A stretch of 64,000 nt of DNA from Liquidambar formosana. Its lineage: Eukaryota > Streptophyta > Magnoliopsida > Saxifragales > Altingiaceae. Shown piece after piece: positions 22,991-35,948 of this stretch. A program made the translations under genes and the position numbers. The notes under the pieces were generated by a model. The model did no database searches. It saw only the letters and a program-made list of their open reading frames with translations, and was not told the origin of the DNA. Within the stretch, counting starts at the first letter, position 1. The number at the start of each line of letters is the position of its first letter. The stretch covers positions 26,647,763 through 26,711,762 of the forward strand of contig CM077832.1 of NCBI GenBank assembly GCA_039720395.1, in the 5' to 3' direction.

Positions 22991-24270
22991 TGAAACTAGG
23001 GTTTAAGGGGTCTGGTTCCTGTACAATCTCTCGTTCTTAATTTCCACTAGGTCCTATTTAGGAAAACTATAGCTTTTGCTTTTAGGCCAAAGCAGAAGAG
23101 AATTAGAAATTACGAGTAACAAAAGAGAATTAGTCTTTGTTTGGAAACTGTATTTCAAAAGTGCTGTTAGAGTTAGAAACGATTTTTTGTCTGTTTGGGA
23201 AAAACATTTGCTAGAATTGTTATAACCCTGAATTGACTGAACTATCCCTTATGATAAATTATATTTTAATTTTTAATTTTTTAAACTCTATTTGGTATTA
23301 GTAGTGATATATCTATTTTTTAATAGTAATATTGGGGGTATCTTAGGTTGTACCTTATCGAAATTTGAGCTAGACTATTTCCCTAATAGCCTGGTGAAAC
23401 TCTCATCTCCACACACACATAAAAGCGGTGAGGCATTAAACTGATAACCTCTAAAAAACACACACAAGACTTGACCGCTCGACCAACCCTACAAAGGTGT
23501 ATTACTAGGGATTTTGCTTATGTTTTTTTTTCCTTAATTTTTTTTTTCATGCTTAAAAAAAAATAAAAAGCATGAATTGATATTTTTTAAAAAAATTTAT
23601 TACCAATCCAAATTTTATGGAATCAATTCTTGAAAAAATTCTAACAAGTATAAATCAATGAATAAAAGAAAAGAGAAAAAAAAAAAAAGGGATTTGAAGT
23701 TTAAATTAGGATCCTACTAGTCCAAGTTGGTTGAAGTTACCAACACATTAATACTGATAGGAGAGAGGAGCAGAGCCACAAGAGAGGAGAGAACTTGGGT
23801 CTAAGGTTGGACTATTATCATTTTGTTAAAGGATATGGGTGGAAAAAATTGTTTTTGACTCAAACATTAAGGGTAGTTTTAGAAATATTAAAATTTATTA
23901 AAACCCTCTGCAAAAGCTGATGCCTTGATTATTATTAAAAGCAAGGCATAGTTTGCTTATTATAGAATCACTTTTTGAGCTTAGAAGTGATTATGATTTA
24001 CACTACCAAGCAGATCCAAAAGTGATTTTAGGCTTTAAAAGTGATTTTGGACTATCTAAAAGTTTAGCCAATAGGGCCCTATTGTCCACTAAAATCTTGC
24101 CATGTCAATGCCAAAAAGGGTTTGACACTTTGACTCATGATCTGATTGTCCGTGGAGCACGTGAGTACAGTAAGGGTTTAAGCCTTAAGGGGACTGGCTT
24201 TGGTACAGTCGCTTGTTTTTAATTTTCTTTTACTATCCACTAAAATCTTGCCATGAAAGGGTTTGACACT
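22991..24270. other. Intergenic sequence with dispersed duplications
   Basis: No gene seen. The block at 22975-23050 (GAGCACGTGAGTGAAACTAG onward) is repeated in diverged form at 24150-24232. CACTAAAATCTTGCCATG recurs at about 24087 and 24238. Confidence 0.55.
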
Positions 24271-26960
24271 ATTGACTCATCTATACTACTATATAAAGCC
24301 AATTTTCTTTATGGTTGGATTGTACTTGAATTTACCAAAAACTTCCTTTTAACTATCTGTCGCTACCCCAAAAAAGAATCCTTGATAGGACGACCTTGGG
24401 TCATCCTTTTGGTGTATGGAATGAGGGTTGTGGAAATTTATTTTAGGCATGTAAGCATGTCTAGAATAATTAAGTCTATGGAGTCGCCACCAATCAAGAG
24501 GTTTGAAGATGTGATTGGTCATCCTATGGTCTTTTAGAAAATGGGTTCAATTGAGATCCTAAAATAAGTCCATTTAAAGTCTTATCGAAAGTAGGTCCAT
24601 TTGAGGCCTATTTGAAAATTGAATGACTCCTAGTGGTTTGTGAGACAAAAGATTAAGAGTAAGGGGGTTTGGTTATGAGTAGAGAAGGTGTTAGGCACCC
24701 CACATCGCCCGTTGGATTCCAACGGTTCTCGATTTTGACAATGTTTCTGTTTAAATCCCTATTTGATATTATTGATTTTCTATGCGAACAATTTGACATA
24801 AAATACCCTCTTTGAAGGATGATGAATTTGCCATTTTGAAAAGAGATCCCTAAAGGCATTGAACAAGGTTTTGAAATTATGGATGCTTAAAAATGTGCCT
24901 TAAGGTTTTGTAGATGAGAACCTTTTGAAAAGACTACAAATTCGCATTCCTTCTCATGGATATCTTAGATCAAATTGATTAACTCCCAATGGGTAGCATC
25001 TCCATCTTGCAGTAGTAAAAATCAATCCTTTCATGAAAGGATGGAAATGGAAGTGATGTGATTCTATTTTCAATGAATTAATACCAAGTGCGGCTCTACT
25101 TTGGATTTTTAGAAAACTTGGGACCTTTGAAGTCAGTGGGAATGGATTGGAAAAGAATGTTTTTTGGAAGCATTTGAAAATAAGGAGATATTCCCTTTTG
25201 AAGAGAAAAATAGTCTTTTGGTGACAGGGTTCCTTTTGAAGGAAGAGAAATGTATCTTAGATAAAATGACACTTTTGAAGTGTAAGGAAATTCCCTTTTT
25301 GTAAAGACAAAAGTGAGCTTTTATGGTCCTTGGTCCCAACTAAAAAGGTAGCCTGCATGGAATGATGGATTTGGAAAATTGACTTTATGTGATAAAAGTA
25401 CGTTTTTGGGAAAGAGATCATGCACCCTTTTAATGAAAAAATTTATTCGAGTCATTCTTGGAATGAACTCGTCAATTGAAACCATTGTGCACTCATCAAG
25501 GATGTCGAAAATGTTTCTTTGTAAATCCCTTTTTGTTTATGATGCGCATGATAACAACTCACTAGGTGACAAAATATTTTTTTGAATCATGAAGTCAAAA
25601 ATCCTTATCTAATAAGGATGGTAATGTTGTAAAAAATGGTTAGTGGGAAAATAGTCCTATGTAGGCATGACCTTTGGAAAATCGACCACTTTAGACCACT
25701 TTAGCGGGAATTTGAGACATAGAGAATCACTTTCGATCCCATAAGATTTTTTGGAAAATTATTTATGGGGGGCTTTTGAAGCGTGAAGATGGTGAGCATG
25801 AAATTTGTCCAAATTTAATGCGCACTTAAATATATTGAATGAAAATGTAATCAACTAAATCTCTTAAGGATTGGAATTTTACTACGTGACATAGGGACAC
25901 GCAGGAGTTCCTGAATTCTTGGTAGGATTATTCATTAGAATTTGGTACGTCAATTGATTAAATCCATTTGATGGTGGTAAGCTATTATGCTAGAGATGAG
26001 TTTTTAAGCACTTGATGCTGTAAAGTTTTATCCATAGCATGATAGCTTACTTAAGTCCTCAATTAATTTTCATTCACATGGGAATAAAATAGGTAAAATA
26101 TCACATACCATGAAATTTGAGATAAGCATATTCAAAATATCAAAAGATACATAAACATAATCAACCTTGTCAAGGTTTGGAAGTCATGAATGCGGTGTTT
26201 ATTGCTTTGATAATTACAAGTATATGTACAAAAGTAAAAGGGTCAAGTGACAATAAAATAAAGAGTACACAAGCATTGGGACAAAGGGTCGCAACGACCA
26301 CAACCCAAAGGATAGCTAAAGCCATGGCCTCTAAATATTAAGAATTAAGTAGTTAAAAGCTAATAATGTACAAACATTGGGGCAAAGAGTTGCAACAACC
26401 ACAACCCGGAGGATAATCAAGTGACCATAGCCTCAAAAATAAAAATGAAAGTAAGAGCAGGCATTTTGAATGAATTTGTCCTTGTCATTACTTTTGTTCG
26501 TTTTTTCCAAGCCTGGGGTATTCAATTAAGTCCAATAAACTCCATAGCAAATGGGGGTTATTTCATATCCAAATTGATTATGATTACCAACAAGAAAACA
26601 AGAAGAGGTTAGTATAAACAACATACATGCATGCATGAACCTAACCTTACTAACTTTGATTTTGCTTAAAAATCACTTTGATTTTTTTGATATATTTAAA
26701 TTTCCATTTTTTCACGACCCGAAATTAATGAGTCATGATCAAGGGTTATAAAATGGGGTTGATTTAATGAAACTTTTGATTTAGGACATTGAAATTTGAT
26801 TTTTCCAAATAAAACAGGTTTTATATTTATAAGTAAGTGAGATTAAAATAATTTTTTAACCATTATTTTAATAAAAATCCGGCATGACCCATTTGCTATA
26901 TGGGCTAACCAAGTAAAATCATTAACCTATAAAAAAAAAAAAATTTAAAAACATCCATCC
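24271..26960 (-). mobile_element. Decayed gypsy-type LTR (Tat/Ogre-like) sequence
   Basis: Contains GGAGTCGCCACC (about 24482) and GTTAGGCACCCCACATCGCC (about 24690), words I associate with LTRs of plant gypsy elements. GGTGGCGACTCC, the reverse complement of the first, also ends the LTR copies at 44090, 56080 and 62276. No coding domain and no clear ends, so boundaries are approximate. Confidence 0.4.
26273..26435. repeat. 101-bp diverged tandem repeat
   Basis: A GCATTGGGACAAAGGGTCGC-like unit starts at 26273 and again, with changes, at 26374. Confidence 0.7.
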
Positions 26961-27983
26961 ACATAGGGAATCATTGCTTGCCTTGTATTCCACATGTTTC
27001 CCAAGTCGAACTCAATATTACAATTTCGGAATAATAGAATATACATCACCAAGATATTAAATTACATTCAGTCCTAAATAAATAAATCAATGATCCATAG
27101 CCTATCACAAATACGTATAATCCATTTTGTGTTAGAGTTATGCCCTAGGAGCCAATCATAGAGATGATTGTTTAAGGATAAGGAACAATCATTTGATTTC
27201 ATTTATGTATGTCACATTTATTATTGAACTAATAAAAAGGACTTATTCTATTATGTTTATATGCATAATTTATATTTACATAATATGTCAATGGAGTTAG
27301 AGTTGAGAATATGGAATTACAAAGAATTGTAATTATAATACTGTAAATATATCTCTGTGCTAAACTCCTAAATCATTCTTAGTTGAACGTTCACTATGAT
27401 GGATAGTAATGAACTATAAGACTAGCACTTGTTAGGTTAACTTTATAGGAGGATAGTTGGTCTCAAGCTATTTGTGTGGAGACACTATAACCAACAAGTA
27501 GATGCCTATTACAAGAATAGGTATACTGAACGTGAGCAAAGATATGAGATAAACTGAGTAGAGTTTTAACCTACTTGTCAATCAGTTTCTCATTGTTATA
27601 GTGGTACAAGTAATCCTTAAACCTGAGACACCATAGTTGTCTTATGCATGTAGCTTTAGAAGTTTGATAACACTAAGTGTAGATCTTTATAGGGGTTTGC
27701 AAAGATGTTCATTGGCCCTATTGCTATATGTATGAAGGCATATGAGTGATCAACAAGGAATCCATTACTCTCAGGAAAAAGAAAGAGAATGTCTCATATA
27801 GCATTCATAATATAACTCATTTAGTCCATGGCCATGGTAGTATAAATATGGAAAAGAGTTTCTATAAGTTCATCATTGAGTTGATATTTATGAATGAATA
27901 TAAAGTAATTGAACTAGGGACTTGACAGACTTCCATATCCTATTGGTTCAATTGGAGACATTGTGTAGATGGAAGGATGTAAT

Positions 27984-28095
27984 CAATGTCTTTAATATCA
28001 ATATCGATGGATATATCGAGGGTCAAAAAATGTGGATATATCGGAAATATCATTGGATATATCAACAATATCGATATCGTTTTAAAGATATGGTG
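27984..28095. repeat. Left subterminal array of the hAT element
   Basis: Repeated ATATCGATGGATATATCGAG-like words spaced 10-25 bp. Counterpart of 39465-39680. Confidence 0.7.
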
Positions 28096-28489
28096 GATAT
28101 TATGTGTTAAATGCGGAATTTTTTATTGTAATTCTGGGAAACAATTATTAGACTCTAATACACAATCTAGCATCAAAAAATTGCAATTTAAATGTGTATA
28201 ACACAAGTATGTGTTGTGTAGGATATAAATAGTGTGATATAATGAGAAAATAAATAATAGAAATTCATGCAAATGTAACATCCAAATGTCATATGAGATT
28301 AAAATTTGTAAATATTTATCATTTACACAATAAACACTTACATACTTACATACTTACATTAGTAGTTTAATACCAAATGGAGTTCCTTAGTGGTTTAATA
28401 TCATCATTTCTATCCCTATTCTACCTATCCATATTGGTAATATTATGACAATAGGTTGGCCATTTCATATAATTAGCATAATTGAGTAG

Positions 28490-29458
28490 GTAATTCTGTA
28501 GATGGCGGTCATATTCATCAGTAGAACAATGCCATAGGATTCCAGTGGCGGCAAATCTGGTTGTTCAGTCTCAGGAGCTCCTTTATTTGTATGTGGTGGG
28601 ACTAATGGATACATTGAGTATGGATTAGGCATATAATCAATTGGTTGTTGATATGGATATTATTGTCCATAGATATATGCCCCTAAGGGATCAGTGTTAT
28701 AGTAGCCCATCCCATATGGGTTGTGTGATTGATATGGCATTGGTTGGACTTGTTGATGGGGATAGATATTTTGGCTCGAGTATGTTCCATACCTAAAATG
28801 ACTTTATTGTGATCCTATACTCATAGACTTGAAGTTCGAGGAAAGGGAATCTACATCTTATTGGCTGTTTGTGTTTTGTCCCCGTTTTTTCCTCGAATAA
28901 TGTTTGCCTATTGCCCCGATACATGGCCTTACTCTCCTAGAGCCATGGTCCTCATCCTGTGTCACATGTGTGAAATTCGCTTGACAAGTAAAAGGACTCA
29001 ATAATGGCCTCGGACTATCTCTAGCTCCATAATTTCCACCTCCCTCTTCCATCATTGTCCCTATCATCATTTCCATCACTATTCCCACTTCTAGTATCGG
29101 TGTCAGAAGAGTCAGAAGACTTAGAATGCACTGAATCTGTTCTCATTGCATCCTCGCTTGATAAAACCTCCTCAGCTATAACTTTGTCGATGTCAATCCC
29201 AAGGTTTTGAGCTGCTTCTGTCACTTTTGGATCAGGTTCACCATCTGGCCCATCCATATGTGAGGGCCTAATCCACTCGTAAAGAGGATTTTCATTCTCC
29301 TCTCCTAGTTCGACTGATATATCAAGCAGATTTAGGGGCTTTAACTCTATTACATTGTTCATCTTAGCTTCTATATCTTTGACCCTCAACCTCATGTTGC
29401 AATAACAAAAAACTAGCTTTTCAAGCCTTTCATACGCTAGTTGTGATAATCTAAACAT
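28490..29458 (-). pseudogene. hAT transposase C-terminal exon and Tyr/Pro-rich tail
   Basis: The frame 29021-29458 reads FRLSQLAYERLEKLVFCYCN and MRLRV, the end of the hAT dimerisation region (usually KRNRL..., then LVYVHYNLRLR), followed by an acidic Ser/Asp-rich stretch (SSDSSDTDTRSGNSDG). Below about 28860 the strand continues in another frame as a Tyr/Pro/Gln-rich tail (QVQPMPYQSHNPYGMGYY), as seen in DUF659-type plant hAT proteins. The part joins upstream to 32050 across an LTR-like insertion. Confidence 0.7.
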
Positions 29459-29599
29459 TTTCCACCCTAATTATCAATTGATTATTGTGATTATTATTGT
29501 TGTTATCATTATTATAATTCATATTAAAATTTATCATTATTTAATCACTAAAACTTTAGGATATATAAGACAACATTACCAATTTATCAAAATAATAGG

Positions 29600-32045
29600 A
29601 TTAATGATGTGATTAAGTCTTAGGATGAGGTCATACTTGCATGGGGGGTATTCTATGAATTGCTGAAAAAGAAAAAGAAAACAAAACAAAACCAAAAGAA
29701 TTAGTCACGTTTGCTTGGAGAGAAAGGGAAGGGCTTGCTTGGGGACCAAGGGATAAGGAGGAATCTTCATCAATTAATGAAGGGAGACTTCCTTTGACTT
29801 GAGGGGGTTTAAAAGGGCTGATATGCAGCCCATTTTCTTGCTACATGAGCTGGAAAGAGAGAGTAACAAAAGAGAGAAATAGAGAGAAAGAAAGAATGAG
29901 AAAGAAGGGAGCTCAAACAAAGAAAGTTTCAAAGCAATCTTCTACAAATCTGAGGTAAGATTTTTCATTCTTGAATGATATAGGAAAGGTTCTAAAAGTT
30001 TCATGAGGATTGGTTGATGTCTGGATAATTTTTGGAGCTTTAAAGAAGCATCAATGGTTTCCCTCATACTTTGTTTGATTAGTTCTTCATGCACGAAGAA
30101 TGAAACTCTATGAAGTTTTTACCATAGCTTTATGTTACTATAGAGAAGCTTCTATATAAAAATTAGCCTTTAATACCTTATAGGTTGTGAGAAATAAATT
30201 GCACAACCCGAAACACAAATATGAAAAACTGTATGAATTAATAGCTCTTTTTATTTTTCTGATATTTTTATAATATTCTACATGAAAAACTAAGCAAAAA
30301 AGGCTTTTGAATCATTGAAAAAGGTTAAGAAATGAATTAGTTATGAATTTTTTAGGTTTTGATAAAATCTTGAAAACAAACTGTGAACAGCAGCAGAATT
30401 TAGCCTTGCGCATGGAAGAAGAAGGGTATGTGATTGAGTGTGGCAGGGTGCACCATAGGCCACGTGTACCCTAGTGCAATTGGCCATGTGGGGCCCTCAT
30501 CAGGTGCTGAAAATATTTTTAAAAGTCTTATAAAAATACTAGAAACTTATGTTTATAATTATGTAACCATAGGAGTATGATAACATGGGTTTCAAAAATT
30601 AGGAGACTTTAACCCTTTTGTGTAGCTTGTTTTCAAACTTTGACTAGCTCAAACAAAGTGTATAGAATTCCGATTGAGTTACGAATTGAACCATTGGATT
30701 CATATCAACAAAATTTACATAAGAGTATTTTTGAGGTAAAATGAATGCTTTAATTTTGGGTATTATTTTATTTACATGTAAAATGACCATTTTACCCCTA
30801 CTCACTAAAAATAGCTCAAATGGATTCCAACTTGAGTTTTGTTCGAACCTATGCAATTTCTATGAGAAGTAGAACACTTTAGGGACTTTTTATTTATATT
30901 TTTATGATGTCATCATAGTCCTCATATTTTTATATTTGCAATATAGCTCCTGAACTTATGAAAAATTCCAAAATTTCCCCAAACTGAATATTTGACTTTA
31001 AGATTTATGTTGAGTAGTTTGATTAAGATTGTTAATGGTGGTAGAGCATAATATGAATGATAATTCATATTCATAATTGGATATTGAAATATTATTGAGA
31101 TTAATTAGTGTACGTGCATGATATTAGCATCCATATGTTTAGCGATATGATTATTAATGCATGTACAAACATGTATCAAGTTATTCAGTGATTTGTTTAT
31201 GTGAAGTTGAATGCTTATACTTGTGATTGAGATTAAAATGTTGAGATGAGAAACAAGCATGTATAAATCTATTTTGTGTCATGTTTATGTGAAGTTGCTT
31301 ATACTTATAACTGAGATTGAAATGTTGAGATGTTGAGATGAGACGATCGGGTTGAAAAAGCCCTAAAGTTAGTGCACTAATATGCTACTCCATTTTTAAG
31401 GGCAAGAGGCCAGTGGAGTAGCATACACACATGATGAGAGGTGTGTGCTGTGGTCGTAGATAGTATATCCTGTATAAGCAGACAGGTATGCTAATATTGT
31501 TTTTGCAGGTTGCAGTAGGCAACAGAAGCACATAATATTGTTTTTGCAGGTTGCAGTAGGCAACAGAAGCACAGGTATGTGCAAATTTTATATGCTTGAA
31601 TGGCATAAATTTTGAGAAGTGCTATTAATATCATTGTAGTATGAGATGTTATAAAGATGCTGTTACATGTAAGATGAGTTGTTGTATACTAATGTTAAGC
31701 ATTCATGGATGAATTATCTCACTAAGCCGTGGTTTGCTCACCCTTTTATTAAAAATTATTTTTTAGGATCTGGAAATTTGTGAGCTGTTGAAAATACATG
31801 AATAGAGGAGCATATTTTCCGGACTCGATAGTTGTTTTGTTTTGATAAGTTGACATATGTGATTTAATATCAAACAAAGATGTGCATTGTAATAATTATA
31901 ATTTAGTAAATGAGGTAATAATGAAATTTATATTTATGTGACATAATATTTATCAACAAGGTGTCACTTGGAAGATGAATAGATAAGGTTTTGAGCTTGT
32001 CACAACCTCACTAAGCTTAAGCAAGGCTATTTTTGGGGCGTGACA
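29600..32045. mobile_element. LTR-like insertion inside the hAT gene
   Basis: The right edge TTTTTGGGGCGTGACA ends at 32045, giving TGTCACGCCCC on the minus strand, the usual start of gypsy-type LTRs. It cuts the transposase frame just after the IHTK motif. The left edge and target duplication could not be fixed and may lie near 29.6 kb. No coding domain was recognised; a 41-bp tandem duplication lies within. Confidence 0.45.
31492..31573. repeat. 41-bp tandem duplication
   Basis: TAATATTGTTTTTGCAGGTT and the next 21 bases are repeated exactly in tandem (31492-31532, 31533-31573). Confidence 0.9.
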
Positions 32046-32049
32046 CTAG

Positions 32050-32620
32050 TTGATTATGCTACTTTGTATGTATTAAGGAAAACATGCTCCAGTTCCTTTC
32101 ACAAGCTGAAGAGGAGCATGTTGTGATAATATCTTCATTGCAAATGCCCTCAATGTTCGAGTAGAAACCCCATACATATCCCACTAGTTAGCTGCCCATA
32201 ATAAAATGAAACTATTAATTTTATATTTACAACTTTAAAATTAATCAGTTAACAAATTTTTTAGTAGTCTATATAATTCTATACGCACCAGCTATTATAC
32301 TTTCTCTTGATGCAATTGCGAGTTTCTCTCCAAATCTACCCCTCGTTTCTTGAAACATTATAATCTACAATTGCAACCTTTTCATCAGTGATTAAATAGA
32401 ATAAATATTAAAATATAAACTTTGATAGTTATTGTTGTTGTGTTACCTCATTTTCAATCTCTTCGCCCTTGTCGGAGTTTGGTTCCAACTTTTGGAAGAC
32501 CTCAAGTACTGCATTAGTCAACTCTTGGATGTGACTAATGTTATTATTATATTGATATTTTGGGTTTAGGTAATATGCTAGCATTTATGTCAAACACAAA
32601 TATACAATTTAACTAGTTTC
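32050..32620 (-). pseudogene. hAT transposase dimerisation (hAT-C) region, broken
   Basis: Minus-strand order: YYLNPKYQYN (about 32560), an FQETRGRFGEKLAIASRES block (about 32340), then N-stop-WDMYG where the family has an NWW..YG motif (stop at 32184-32186), LRAFAMKILSQ, and in a shifted frame CSSSACERNWSM (about 32085-32118), the hallmark of hAT proteins. So one nonsense change and at least one frameshift lie here, besides a probable intron. Confidence 0.8.
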
Positions 32621-32773
32621 ACTTTTGTGTAGTGCAAGTGTGTAACAAACTAACAAATAACAAATAAGATATATAAATTATTATCTATAATTTTAGATAT
32701 AAGAATTTAACTTAGAAATTTATAATGTATAAATTATACCTGTCGATAATAAAGGATGATCGATTGATTTGTC

Positions 32774-33828
32774 CTAGCACTCCCTTATAGCTTTTAAGAC
32801 CCATGACACATTCTGATTAGATGATTGGAGGGCCTCTTTCATTACTTGGAATGCTTGATATACTATACCCAAGGTCGGGTATACCTCACTATCAATAATG
32901 CGCAAAAGTCGGTAAATATGCTCATAAATACCACATACTTTTGTAACCTTAGTCCAGAAAGTGTGGTTTAGAATAAATGATTCAACTTGACGGCTTATTT
33001 GCATTCTACTCAGTGGATGTTCATTCCATTCATCAGAAGTGAACAAGGATTTCAAGCCCGCCTTTTTCTTTAATAGGCTGTGGAGTGCAATATAATTTGT
33101 GGCAAACCGAGTGGCACCCGATCGCACAATGTCTCCTCCACAAAATGCTCTCATCTGTGCCAACAACCAATTGTTGTTGTATATAAAGTTTGTGATCATT
33201 CTCCCATCAGTGATCACCTCTTTAATAGCTTTTTTATCAGCAATCCTCTCAAATATGAGGTCGATGCACTGAGCAGTGCAGGGTGTCCAGTATAAATTAT
33301 ACTTTTCCATTAACAACTGCCCCGCTTTCTTATAATTGCTACCATTATCAATCACTATCTGGACAACATTTTTACTACTAATTGATTGCACAACACCTCT
33401 CATCAAAGTATAAATATACTTCTGGTCCTTGATTCTATCCAAAGCATCCACCACTTCAAGAAGACTGTCTTCCCTTTACAATATACCATAAAGTTGATGA
33501 CAGACAATTTTGTTAGACCTATCCATCCATCACACATAATGGTGCAGCCATATGTCTTCCACAGTGGCTTTATCTATGCAACGTATTTATTCATGTCTTC
33601 CACCTTGTGAGATGAAATGGAATTTAAGGAAAATCATATAAAAAAAATTAAAATGTCATAAATAAAACCTAATAATGAATAAATACTAATATTTTGAATT
33701 AAATTAGTAATTACCTCCACATTAAGGTATTTAGTTTTAATCTCATACGGGGAAGGAGGATTAACGCCTGTTCCAGAAGATTGAGCTCCAACAATCATAT
33801 TTTTGAAGTGATGGGAGGTGGCCTTCAT
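32774..33828 (-). pseudogene. hAT transposase DUF659 catalytic region, broken
   Basis: The 226-codon frame 32774-33454 holds NVVQIVIDNGSNYKKAG, the second catalytic Asp context, and YWTPCTAQCIDLIFERIAD, where most relatives have AAHCIDL, so His is replaced by Gln. Just upstream in a shifted frame are MCDGWIGL (first Asp context, about 33520) and FMVYCKGKTVFL. The frame 33634-33828 gives MKATSHHFKNMIVGAQSSG, the lead-in to this domain. Several breaks mean no full protein can be made. Confidence 0.82.
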
Positions 33829-33883
33829 AGGCGAGACATTCTCATGTATAAAGAATTTTGCAACTAATCTACCTAAGCCCTCC

Positions 33884-34529
33884 TTATCTTGCCTTTACTA
33901 AAAGCATCCTTAATAGTCCTTTGCTTTGATTGTGATGATCTATACATAGAAGGAATATGGGGGGTATGAGTTTCTGGCACCCGAACGCTTTGACTACGTT
34001 TAAGTGGAGGCATTGGTCTTTTGTTTTTACTTTTACCAGAACCTGAGCCACAAGCCCCAGAACTTCCAAAACCAGCTTCTGATTGGAATTTTCTCCTTTA
34101 CTCTTCCTCCCATTCACTAGCCTTTGAAGCATGGTAGGCTTTCTCATAGTTCCTTCTTTCCTACGTATCCAAATTTACTAGGTACATCAGGATGTCCTCA
34201 TCATCATCTTCATCAGCATCATCTGATTGGGATTCTAATATACCACCCCTTAACTTTTGTCTAACATTTGAATCTCTCTTTGCCTTTGCTACCTTTGCTG
34301 TGGCTTTCCTTGTCAAAAGTTGATACATTTCATCTTTCACCTCTAAAGGCACATTATTGCAAGGTGCTATTTTATTTTTTGGATATGACCCCAATAAATG
34401 GTACTTAAGTCGCGTTGCCCTACCACTTTTCCATGTTTTCTAACAATACTTACATTGGATACCACCTACTGTACCCTCTATATGACTCCCATGTTCCCAT
34501 ACAGGATCAACACTCTTCGCTCTTGCCAT
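33884..34529 (-). pseudogene. hAT transposase N-terminus with BED zinc finger, broken
   Basis: Start codon at 34529 with MARAKSVDPVWEHGSHIEG, then IQCKYC-stop-KTWKSGRATR and LKYHLLGSYP: a BED finger with a stop at 34440-34442 between the Cys pair and the His part. It is followed by an acidic run (DDADEDDDEDILMYL), then, with frameshifts, a Ser/Gly-rich linker and QSKQRTIKDAFSKGK, typical of the segment before DUF659. Confidence 0.8.
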
Positions 34530-34744
34530 CTTTTGCTAAAAGAATACAACTACAAATTTTGTGATAATATACAACTATACAAGTATAATTTGCACACGTG
34601 TATAACATATAAATATATACTAATATTACTAATTTACTATTTACTATTTACTTCCTTACTGGATATATGAATTTAAATATGCATATGTGATTGTGTATAA
34701 TTGAAAGAAATATGTAATTTAAATAATAATATATTTTTCTAATA

Positions 34745-35490
34745 TATAAAATCAGAAAATTTCTAATATATTTTTCCTTTCTTTTTTTTCCTTTATTTAT
34801 TTCTTTATCTTTTCTAAATTTTTGTAGGACTCTGCGTTAGAGGTTACTATATTAGTTTGAAATGAATAAATAATTTTGACAATTGACAATTGACCTTGAT
34901 TTAACTATGATGTGCTTTTATGCATTTATTGTTAAAATCAGCAAATTTCTAATATATATATTACTTTTCATAAACAATTAAACATCACTAAAATTTACAA
35001 CAATATATTGTGATTTGTGAGAGTTTATTGATTTAACTAGTATGTGCTTTTATATGCATTTATTGTTAAAATCAGAAAATTTCTAAATTTCTAATATATT
35101 TTTCCTTTCTTTTTTCCCTTTTATAAATAATTTTGAATGTTACTATGTTAGTTTGAAATAAATAAATAATTTTGACAATTGACAATTGACCTTCATTTAG
35201 CTATTATGTGCTTTTATGTATTTATTGTTAAAATCAGCAAATTTCTAATATAAATATTACTTTTCATAAACAATTAAACTTCACTAAAATTTACAACAAT
35301 ATATTATGATTTGTGAAAGTTTATTGATTTAATTAGTATGTGCTTTTATATGCATTTATTGTTAGAATCAGAAAATTTCTAAATTTCTAATATATTTTTC
35401 CTTTCTTTTTTCCCCTTTATAAATAATTTTGAATGTTACCATGTTAGTTTGAAATAAATAAATAGTTTTGACAATTGACAATTGACACTA
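34745..35490. repeat. 296-bp tandem array, about 2.5 units
   Basis: The word GACAATTGACAATTGAC recurs at 34878, 35174 and 35470, and GCAAATTTCTAATATA at 34941 and 35237; all spacings are exactly 296 bp. The array lies just upstream of the hAT transposase start. Confidence 0.88.
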
Positions 35491-35948
35491 TAAGAATTAA
35501 GAACAAAATTAACATGTTAACAATAATACAAGTTATAAGTTTGCATATATTTGTGGGCCCAGATAGGAAACTCGTAGGTCCTATGCTTTTATTTGATTTG
35601 ACAACTATATATTTCAGATAAATTTTACATAGCAGCAAAATAGGAGGATTTCTACTTTCAAAAATCAAAAGTAGGTTTTTTAACATATCGAATGTACATA
35701 TATCGAAATCTGTTATGCTAAGAATATATCAAATTCAAATATGAACAGGATATATTTTTTTTTATCTATTTTAGTTAGATATTGGACATAAAAAACATAT
35801 AATAAAAAACAAATAATTAATTGGATCTCTAAACTACATAAAATGTGCATAAATTTAACTGTTCTAAAAATAGATAAAGACAAAAGTCACCCTTCATGAA
35901 TTCATTAAAAATAAAAGGAAAAGAATGAAAAATATATCAAAATCTAAC

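Noticed and set aside
33080..33610. Plus-strand frames across the hAT gene
   Set aside because: Antisense to the DUF659 reading, which has clear motifs.
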